Of a stretch of 5,904 nt of DNA, positions 1 through 5,087 are shown in pieces. Source of the stretch: Gammaproteobacteria bacterium. Its GTDB lineage: Bacteria > Pseudomonadota > Gammaproteobacteria > Thiohalobacterales > Thiohalobacteraceae. The stretch spans positions 1-5,904 of the forward strand of contig JACRMO010000119.1 of NCBI GenBank assembly GCA_016214925.1, written 5' to 3'. Below the pieces are notes generated by a model. The model saw nothing but the letters and a program-made list of their open reading frames with translations. It searched no databases and was not told where the DNA came from. Every line of letters begins with the position of its first letter. Position 1 is the first letter of the stretch. Both the position numbers and the translations under genes were made by a program.

Positions 1-450
1 GTGCCGCTGTCGGCGTTGCGACGCGACAACCTCGATCGCTTCGAGGCCTGCGTCGTGCAACATCTGCCGGAACAACCGCCTGTCTATCCCGAAGATCAGA
101 TCACCGACCGCAGCGAGCGTTTTCTTGCCGCGGAGCGCGTGCGCGAAAAGCTGTTCCGCAAACTCGGTCAGGAAGTGCCGTATGGGTTGACCGTCGAGAT
201 CGAACAGTTCAAACATGAAGGCAATCTGCGGACGATCCATGCGCTGATTTGGGTGGAACGCGACTCGCACAAGGCCATGGTTATCGGCAAGGGCGGCAGC
301 CGATTGAAAGAGGTCGGCGCCGAGGCCAGGCTCGAACTGGAGAAGCTGTTCGACGGCAAGGTGTTTCTGCAACTGTGGGTCAAGGTCAAGGAAGGCTGGG
401 CGGACGACGAACGCGCGTTGCGCAGTCTGGGTTACGGCGACGATCAGTAG
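1..450 (+). CDS. era: GTPase Era, C-terminal half (5' end outside window)
   Basis: Era is a GTPase that binds the 3' end of 16S rRNA and helps mature the 30S ribosomal subunit. The visible 149 residues are about half of the usual ~300. They begin at the end of the GTPase domain: the G5 motif is seen as PLSA at residues 2-5. A linker with ITDRSERF follows, then the KH RNA-binding domain with its GKGG loop at residues 96-99 (VIGKGG). The C-terminus WADDERALRSLGY is the classic Era ending. The GTG at position 1 is an internal valine codon (compare VPISA in E. coli Era), not the start, so the gene continues upstream of the window. Only 11 bases separate it from recO, and lepB-rnc would be expected further upstream from family synteny. 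No defect is seen in the visible part. Confidence 0.97.
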   Translation: MPLSALRRDNLDRFEACVVQHLPEQPPVYPEDQITDRSERFLAAERVREKLFRKLGQEVPYGLTVEIEQFKHEGNLRTIHALIWVERDSHKAMVIGKGGSRLKEVGAEARLELEKLFDGKVFLQLWVKVKEGWADDERALRSLGYGDDQ

Positions 451-461
451 GCACACGCGGC

Positions 462-1172
462 ATGCATCAGGGCACGCAACTGCAACCCGGTTATATCCTG
501 CATCAGCGGGCCTACCGCGATACCAGTCTGCTGCTGGAAGTATTCACCCGTGAGCATGGCCGCCTCGGACTGGTGGCGCGCGGCGCGCGCGCGCCGCGTT
601 CGCGCATTCGTGGCTTGTTGCAGCCGTTTCAGCCGCTGCTGTTGTCGTGGACCGGACGTACTGAACTCGGTACGCTCACCGGCGTTGAAGCTGATGGCGC
701 GCCACCTCGGTTGCCTGGCGCGACGCTGTATTCCGGCTTTTATCTGAACGAACTGCTGATGCGACTTTTACAGCGACTCGATCCGCACCCGGAACTGTTT
801 GTCGCCTATGCGGAGACCTTGCGCGGATTGCAGCATGAGGCGCAACGGCCGTTGCGGCTGTTCGAGAAACAACTGCTGGAGTCGCTCGGCTACGGTCTGT
901 TGCTGGCTCAGGAAGCCGACAGCGGCACGCCGGTCGAGGCCAACGCCGAGTATGTCTACGCGCTGGAATCCGGCCCGGTGCGCAGTCAGGGCGCGATCAC
1001 GGTCGGTTTGAAGTTGTCCGGGCGCAGTCTGCTGTCGCTCGCCGCCGATGATCTGTCCGATGCGCAGAGCCTCGCCGACAGCAAACGCCTGATGCGCGCC
1101 GCGCTGGGTCTGTATCTGGGCGAGCGTGGGTTGAAGACGCGCGAGGTTTTCGCGGCGGTCATGGGGCGCTAA
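462..1172 (+). CDS. recO: DNA repair protein RecO
   Basis: RecO is a cytoplasmic recombination mediator of the RecFOR pathway. It binds single-stranded DNA and SSB, anneals strands and, with RecR, loads RecA at gaps. The 236-residue product is close to the E. coli length (242). An N-terminal OB-fold runs to about residue 80, with the family signature GYILHQRAYRDTSLLLEVF and a basic loop of alternating Ala, Gly and Arg. A helical domain follows, with RLFEKQLLESLGYG and the LKTREV ending. There are no cysteines, so the zinc-finger of some RecO proteins is absent, as is common in gammaproteobacteria. The ATG at 462 is chosen because family homology begins there; the same frame is open further upstream, but only over era. 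The ribosome site is weak (AGG at 449-451, overlapping the era stop), which suggests translational coupling to era. Confidence 0.96.
   Translation: MHQGTQLQPGYILHQRAYRDTSLLLEVFTREHGRLGLVARGARAPRSRIRGLLQPFQPLLLSWTGRTELGTLTGVEADGAPPRLPGATLYSGFYLNELLMRLLQRLDPHPELFVAYAETLRGLQHEAQRPLRLFEKQLLESLGYGLLLAQEADSGTPVEANAEYVYALESGPVRSQGAITVGLKLSGRSLLSLAADDLSDAQSLADSKRLMRAALGLYLGERGLKTREVFAAVMGR
579..598. repeat. 20-bp perfect GC palindrome inside recO
   Basis: Positions 579-598 are identical to their own reverse complement and consist only of G and C, with an uninterrupted alternating GC core at 583-594. The stretch lies within recO and encodes part of the basic Arg/Ala/Gly loop of the OB-fold domain. 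It could extrude as a cruciform or adopt Z-DNA. However, Ala, Gly and Arg codons with G or C at each position readily produce such runs in a GC-rich genome, so a dedicated function is not implied. Confidence 0.75.
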
Positions 1173-1187
1173 GCTTTCTATAAATCC

Positions 1188-1191
1188 AGGA
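1188..1191 (+). promoter_or_regulatory. Ribosome binding site of pdxJ
   Basis: AGGA lies 6 bases before the ATG at 1198, inside the 25-base gap after recO. It is the clearest Shine-Dalgarno match in the plus-strand operon and fixes the pdxJ start seven residues upstream of the E. coli equivalent. The rest of this short gap shows no convincing promoter or terminator. Confidence 0.7.
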
Positions 1192-1197
1192 ACGAGC

Positions 1198-1953
1198 ATG
1201 CACAACATCATTCACGACGTTATCCATTTGGGCGTCAACATCGACCACGTCGCCACGCTGCGCCAAGCGCGCGGCACGCGCTATCCCGATCCGGTGCAGG
1301 CGGCCATCGAAGTCGAGCAGGCCGGTGCCGACAGCGTCACGCTGCATCTGCGCGAGGATCGCCGCCACATTCAAGAGCGTGACGTGGAGATGTTGAAGGA
1401 CATCCTGCTCACGCGCATGAATCTGGAAATGGCCGTGACCGACGCCATGCTCGCCATCGCCGAGCGCATTAAACCGGCCGACTGTTGTCTGGTGCCGGAA
1501 CGGCGCGAGGAACTCACCACCGAAGGCGGGCTGGATGTGGTCGCGCAGCGCGCACGCATCAAAGACGCATGCGCACGTCTGGCCGCGGCCGGCAGTCGCG
1601 TGTCATTGTTCATCGATGCCGATCCCGCGCAGATCGAGGCCGCCGCCGCTTGCGGCGCGCCGTGTATCGAAATCCACACCGGCCACTATGCCGATCTGCC
1701 CGCGGGCCCACAGCGCGAGGCGGAATACAAACGCATCGTACGGGCCGTCGAGACCGGCGTGCGCTGCGGGCTGACCGTGCATGCCGGACACGGCCTCAAT
1801 TACCAGAACGTGCAACCCATCGCTGCGCTGGCGGCGATCCGCGAACTCAACATCGGCCACGCCATCGTTGCGCGCGCGTTGTTCACCGGCTTGCAGGCGG
1901 CGGTGCGCGAGATGAAAGCGCTGATGCTGCATGCGCGTGGCGTGCAGGTCTGA
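1198..1953 (+). CDS. pdxJ: Pyridoxine 5'-phosphate synthase PdxJ
   Basis: PdxJ is a cytoplasmic TIM-barrel enzyme that closes the pyridine ring of vitamin B6. It condenses 3-amino-2-oxopropyl phosphate with 1-deoxy-D-xylulose 5-phosphate to give pyridoxine 5'-phosphate, so the organism should use the DXP-dependent B6 route. The protein has 251 residues (E. coli 243), with an N-terminal extension of seven. All key positions match the E. coli enzyme with that offset: N14, D16, H17 and R25 in GVNIDHVATLRQARGT; H50, R52 and H57 in HLREDRRHI; E77; the catalytic H198 with G199 in VHAGHGLNY; and G220-H221 in the phosphate-binding NIGHAIVARA. It sits between recO and acpS, 8 bases before the latter. 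No lesion is visible. Confidence 0.98.
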   Translation: MHNIIHDVIHLGVNIDHVATLRQARGTRYPDPVQAAIEVEQAGADSVTLHLREDRRHIQERDVEMLKDILLTRMNLEMAVTDAMLAIAERIKPADCCLVPERREELTTEGGLDVVAQRARIKDACARLAAAGSRVSLFIDADPAQIEAAAACGAPCIEIHTGHYADLPAGPQREAEYKRIVRAVETGVRCGLTVHAGHGLNYQNVQPIAALAAIRELNIGHAIVARALFTGLQAAVREMKALMLHARGVQV

Positions 1954-1961
1954 GCAATACC

Positions 1962-2342
1962 ATGATCGTTGGCATCGGCACCGATATCGTCCGCATCGCC
2001 CCCTTCGACGCCATGCTCGAACGCCACGGCCCGCGCGTGGCGGAGCGTATCCTCAGTGCGGATGAGTTGATCGAGTTCGCCGGTGTCGCGCGTCCGGCGC
2101 GCTTTCTGGCTAAACGCTTCGCCGTGAAAGAGGCCGTCGCCAAGGCCTTCGGCACCGGTTTCCGCGACGGCTTGAGTTTGCGCCATATCGGCGTGCATCA
2201 CGATGCGCTTGGGAAACCGAGTTTGAAGTTCTACGCCCGCGCCGAGGAATTGTGCGCGCTGCTGGACGTTTCCAGCAGCCACGTCAGCATCGCCGACGAG
2301 CACGACTACGCGGTGGCATTTGTGACGTTGTTGCGGCGTTGA
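1962..2342 (+). CDS. acpS: Holo-[acyl-carrier-protein] synthase AcpS
   Basis: AcpS moves 4'-phosphopantetheine from coenzyme A to the conserved serine of apo-acyl carrier protein, which activates it for fatty acid synthesis. The enzyme is cytoplasmic and works as a trimer. The 126-residue product equals the E. coli length. The two family motifs are present: GIGTDIV with the Mg-binding D8, and FLAKRFAVKEAVAKAFGTG with E57 (E. coli D9 and E58). The C-terminus (ISIADEHDYA-like, here VSIADEHDYAVAFV) is also typical. The ATG at 1962 is the only start that gives the family N-terminus; upstream codons in this frame are shadows inside pdxJ. Its ribosome site is weak (GAG at 1952-1954, overlapping the pdxJ stop), which suggests coupling. 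It is the last gene of the plus-strand operon and ends exactly where the converging kinase gene ends. Confidence 0.97.
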   Translation: MIVGIGTDIVRIAPFDAMLERHGPRVAERILSADELIEFAGVARPARFLAKRFAVKEAVAKAFGTGFRDGLSLRHIGVHHDALGKPSLKFYARAEELCALLDVSSSHVSIADEHDYAVAFVTLLRR

Positions 2343-2373
2343 TCAATTCTCCGAACTCGCCGCCGTCAACAAC
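2327..2373. repeat. Imperfect inverted repeat across the convergent stop codons
   Basis: Positions 2327-2338 pair with 2361-2373 over 12 base pairs, with a single bulged T at 2366 and a 22-base loop. The loop holds both stop codons, TGA at 2340-2342 on plus and TGA at 2345-2343 on minus. These sit back to back as TGATCA within the 8-bp palindrome TTGATCAA (2339-2346). No T-tract follows the stem on either strand, so this is not a canonical intrinsic terminator. It could still act as a bidirectional 3'-end structure, or be a chance product of similar Leu-Leu and Ala/Arg codons at both gene ends. Confidence 0.5.
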
Positions 2374-4274
2374 AGATCGTCGATGATATCCAGGCAGCGC
2401 TGCTGCGCGGTTTCGATGGCGCTGTGGCTCGCGGTCGGGCTGGCGGTTTCCAGTTCGGCGGCGGCCTGCTCCAGATCATGTACCCGACAATAGGCCGCCG
2501 AGCCGCGGATTTTGTGCGCGAGCTCGCGCAGCGAGGTCCAGTCCGCGGCGCGGAAGGCGTTGACCAGGTGTTCACGCTGGAGCGGCAGTTCCGCCAGCAG
2601 CATGGCGAACAGTTCCAGGGCGATCGCTTCACGTTGCGTGTCCGCGGCCGGATCAGGCGCGGGCGCGTCGATCTTGTGGCCGGCCCAGCGCTTGATCGCT
2701 TGCCACAACTGATATTCCGAAATGGGTTTTATCAGGCATTCATTGATGCCGTTGCGGGCCAGTCGTTGCGGCTCGTTGGTGAAGGCGTTGGCAGTGAGCA
2801 CGATGATCGGTGTGCGCCGGTTGAGTCCGCTGCCGGCGCGGATCTGTTGGGCCGCTTGTTCGCCGCTCAGCTCCGGCATATGCACGTCCATCAGGATCAG
2901 ATCGAACGGGTGTTGGTTGGCCAGCGTCAGTGCCTCCAGGCCATTGACCGCGTTGCTGACGTGAACGCCCAGGGATTCCAATTGCACGCAGACCAGCTTA
3001 CGGTTGATCTCGTTGTCGTCGGCGAGCAGGATGCGCGCGCCACGCAGGTCGGGCATGCGTGGACGCGGGTGTTTGCGCCGCTCGGTGAAGGTTTCCCTGT
3101 CTTCGATGCCGATGTCGAGCAGGTCGAACACCGTGCGCCGCAGCGCGTCGCGGCGGGGCGGTTTGCTCAGGCAGGCATCGGCACCCAGGCTGCAGACGCG
3201 TGTGAGCCGTTCGCGTTCGATGCTGTTGAGCAGGACCAGCAGCGGTTGACCGCGCGCCCTCTTGAGGTCGCGTATGCAGGTTTGCAACGTGGGCTCCTCG
3301 TCGGGCGTGGTGTTCACGCCGAGAACTATTAGATCGTAATCGGCGGTGTGGCCCGCGGCCGCGCGCAGGTTGTCGCAATCGGCGATTTCGCTGACCTGCA
3401 AGCCCCAGGACTCGAGCGCATGGCGATATGCCAGACGCGCCAGCGGGTGCGCATCATAGACCAGCGCATGGCGGCGCAGGGTCAGCATGTGGCCGCTGCT
3501 TTCCTCCGGAGTCTCGTTCAGGCGCGCGCAGTACAGCGTAAACCAGAACGTCGAACCCACGCCGGGCGTACTTTCGACACCGATGCGACCGCCCATCATT
3601 TCCACCAGTTTCTTGCTGATGAACAAGCCTAGTCCGGTGCCGCTGAAACGGCGGGTGGTGGAACTGTCAGCCTGGCTGAAGGCGAGGAACAGGCGGCTCT
3701 GCTGTTCTTCGTTCAGGCCGATACCGGTGTCGGTGACGCTGATGCGGATGGCGGTCTGTTTGGGATCGGCGGCGTCGCTATCATCGTCCTCTTCGAGCAT
3801 CACGCGCACCACAACGCTGCCGTGGTTGGTGAACTTGAGCGCGTTGCCGAGCAGGTTCAGCAACACTTGGCGGATGCGGTTGGAATCGCCGTACAACTCC
3901 AGAGGCACGTCGGAGTAGAGCAACAGAATCAACTCCAAGCCTTTGCCGTGCGCCACCGAGGCCATCAGATCGACCGAGTCTTCCAGCGCTTCGCGCAGGT
4001 CGAAGGGGCTGGTCTCGACAGTGAGTTTGCCGGATTCGATCTTGGAGAAATCCAGGATGTCGTTGACGATCACCAGCAGGTTGATGGCCGATTTGCGGAT
4101 GGTGCTGGTGTAGTCGCGCTGCTCGGCGTCGAGCGGCGTGCGCAGCAGCAGGTCGATGAAGCCCAACAAGCCGTTCATGGGCGTGCGGATTTCGTGGCTC
4201 ATATTCGCCAGGAATGCGCTTTTCGCGTGGTTTGCCGCTTCGGCGCGGACGGCCAGGGCCTCGGAGCGTTTCAC
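2343..4274 (-). CDS. barA: Kinase, receiver and Hpt half of the BarA-like sensor kinase
   Basis: This 643-residue frame holds the whole cytoplasmic phosphorelay. HisKA has the phosphoacceptor H27 in FLANMSHEIRTPMNG. The HATPase follows with an N box (NLLGNALKFT, 140-149), G1 box DTGIG (182-186), F box (FLAFSQADSS) and G2 box GTGLGL (212-217). Residues 266-390 form a degenerate receiver with G319 where the acceptor Asp should be, although K371 is kept. Residues 411-530 form a true receiver with D419-D420, acceptor D463, T494 and K516. The Hpt domain has H587 in AHKIRGSAAYC. This order is that of tripartite BarA/GacS kinases. The only in-frame start before the H box is GTG at 4274, with a GAG 7 bases upstream and a GGAGG 15 bases upstream. 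If translated from there, the product would be soluble and lack the sensor and HAMP. The gene ends directly against acpS. Confidence 0.88.
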   Translation of the reverse strand: MKRSEALAVRAEAANHAKSAFLANMSHEIRTPMNGLLGFIDLLLRTPLDAEQRDYTSTIRKSAINLLVIVNDILDFSKIESGKLTVETSPFDLREALEDSVDLMASVAHGKGLELILLLYSDVPLELYGDSNRIRQVLLNLLGNALKFTNHGSVVVRVMLEEDDDSDAADPKQTAIRISVTDTGIGLNEEQQSRLFLAFSQADSSTTRRFSGTGLGLFISKKLVEMMGGRIGVESTPGVGSTFWFTLYCARLNETPEESSGHMLTLRRHALVYDAHPLARLAYRHALESWGLQVSEIADCDNLRAAAGHTADYDLIVLGVNTTPDEEPTLQTCIRDLKRARGQPLLVLLNSIERERLTRVCSLGADACLSKPPRRDALRRTVFDLLDIGIEDRETFTERRKHPRPRMPDLRGARILLADDNEINRKLVCVQLESLGVHVSNAVNGLEALTLANQHPFDLILMDVHMPELSGEQAAQQIRAGSGLNRRTPIIVLTANAFTNEPQRLARNGINECLIKPISEYQLWQAIKRWAGHKIDAPAPDPAADTQREAIALELFAMLLAELPLQREHLVNAFRAADWTSLRELAHKIRGSAAYCRVHDLEQAAAELETASPTASHSAIETAQQRCLDIIDDLLLTAASSEN

Positions 4275-5070
4275 CGTGGATCTCGACCGCCTCCAGGGTT
4301 TCGCGCAGTTCGGCGGTGGCCTCGTCGACTTGGGCCTGCAATTCCGCCCGGGCGGTTTCCAATGTGATGGCCATGTTATTGATGCCGCGTTCGAGCATCC
4401 CGAGTTCGCCTAGCGAGCGTTCCTCGATCCGCGTGCGCAAATCGCCGGTACCGAGGCGTTGCACGGCGGCGGTCAGATCGAGGATCGGCTTGGCGACGCT
4501 GCGACTGACGCGCAACGCGAAAATCATGCTGATGCCCAGCAACGACAAGGTGATGAGGCCGCTGGTGAGAACGACTTGCCACTGGCGCGCACGGGTCGCG
4601 GCGCGCGACAGTTCCACGCGCACCCAGCCCAGCGGTTTGAGTTCGCGACCATCCCAGGTATCGTCCCGGCCACCTTCAAAATCGCTGACCGCCAGACTGC
4701 CGCTCTGAATGGGCGCCTCGAATTCCAGCAGATCGCCGAGATCGAGCGCGCGGCTGTCGTTGCTGCGGACCTGCGTCAGGGCCTGACGGTCGCGGTCGAG
4801 AATGGTGACGCGCACCACGTCGGCTTCGCGCAGCGCCGCCGCGGCGAGCGTTTGCAGGATGTCGTGATTGCCGGCGAACACGCCGTATTCGCTGGCGGGC
4901 GCGAGCTGATTGGCGATGGCGCGACCGCGGTCGAGCAGGGCCTCGCCCAGATCGTCGATGCGGGTCTTGATGAAATAACCACCGAGTACCAGCGCGATGG
5001 CGATGGTCGGCAACAGTGTGGTCAGCAGAATGCGACTGTGGATGCCCTGAGTTTTCATGGGAATCTTCAT
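3781..5070 (-). CDS. barA: Membrane sensor and HAMP half of the BarA-like kinase, with an out-of-frame tail
   Basis: Residues 1-265 (5070-4276) are the authentic sensor half. A first membrane segment lies at about 14-34, followed by a periplasmic region of about 130 residues with LAPASEYGVFAGN, as in BarA-type sensors (sCache_4/DUF2222-like). A second membrane segment lies at about 166-186, a HAMP domain at about 187-239 (PI at 195-196, LGELGMLERGINNM near its end) and a coiled coil to ETLEAVEIH. From codon 266 (4275) the frame is wrong. The next 164 residues, to the stop at 3781, are Arg/Pro/His-rich and are the shadow of the kinase frame, so they are not a domain. Two starts are possible. 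ATG 5070 overlaps the upstream stop in an ATGA. ATG 5058 gives the same nine-residue lead before the hydrophobic segment as E. coli BarA. Without a shift this product could not signal by itself. Confidence 0.75.
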   Translation of the reverse strand: MKIPMKTQGIHSRILLTTLLPTIAIALVLGGYFIKTRIDDLGEALLDRGRAIANQLAPASEYGVFAGNHDILQTLAAAALREADVVRVTILDRDRQALTQVRSNDSRALDLGDLLEFEAPIQSGSLAVSDFEGGRDDTWDGRELKPLGWVRVELSRAATRARQWQVVLTSGLITLSLLGISMIFALRVSRSVAKPILDLTAAVQRLGTGDLRTRIEERSLGELGMLERGINNMAITLETARAELQAQVDEATAELRETLEAVEIHGETLRGPGRPRRSGKPREKRIPGEYEPRNPHAHERLVGLHRPAAAHAARRRAARLHQHHPQIGHQPAGDRQRHPGFLQDRIRQTHCRDQPLRPARSAGRLGRSDGLGGARQRLGVDSVALLRRASGVVRRFQPHPPSVAEPARQRAQVHQPRQRCGARDARRGR

Positions 5071-5087
5071 GGCTGTGCCAAATCCTT
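5056..5087 (-). promoter_or_regulatory. Translational coupling site: ribosome site, ATGA overlap and second ATG
   Basis: Reading on the minus strand, AAGGA (5087-5083) lies inside the last codons of the binding-protein gene. ATG at 5070-5068 shares bases with that gene's TGA (5069-5067), forming ATGA. A second in-frame ATG is at 5058-5056, with GAAG 6 bases before it. The AAGGA to first ATG spacing of 12 bases is somewhat long. The overlap indicates that ribosomes finishing the binding protein re-initiate on the kinase, so the two proteins would be made together. No separate kinase promoter is evident here. Confidence 0.65.

Larger units (their letters stand above)
2343..5070 (-). pseudogene. 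barA: BarA/GacS-type hybrid sensor kinase locus, interrupted by a one-base frameshift
   Basis: Taken together, the two reading frames here make one BarA-like protein. The N-terminal frame gives 265 residues (5070-4276) and the C-terminal frame 643 (4274-2343). Dropping one base, either G of the GG at 4275-4274, joins them into 908 residues; E. coli BarA has 918. The repaired join leaves 19 residues between the Glu-Ile that ends the ETLEAVEI motif and the AFLANMSHE block, the same spacing as in E. coli BarA as recalled. Predicted phosphorelay residues in the joined numbering are H292, D728 and H852. BarA/GacS kinases phosphorylate the response regulator UvrY/GacA, which drives Csr/Rsm small RNAs; neither is in this window. 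No other stop or shift is seen, so the break is recent, an assembly error, or a real gene split. Whether this is a true pseudogene cannot be decided from the sequence alone. Confidence 0.7.

Noticed and set aside
249..461. recO start at 249
   Set aside because: The extension overlaps the conserved KH domain of era and is Arg/Gly-rich out-of-frame sequence; RecO homology begins at 462.
1485..1961. acpS start at 1485
   Set aside because: The extension is a shadow of pdxJ. The AcpS N-terminus MIVGIGTDIV begins at 1962 and gives the usual length.
2339..2373. Intrinsic terminator at the convergent junction
   Set aside because: The stem has a bulge and a 22-base loop, and no run of T follows on either strand.
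2424..3332. Long plus-strand open frame (302 codons) opposite the kinase
   Set aside because: It lies antisense to a clearly conserved kinase and receiver region. Its protein resembles no family I recognise, and such frames are common opposite GC-rich genes.
4274..4294. Programmed frameshift in the kinase mRNA
   Set aside because: A GGAGG lies upstream, but there is no slippery heptamer, no stop codon at the shift site as in prfB, and the spacing is long. A plain one-base indel is simpler.
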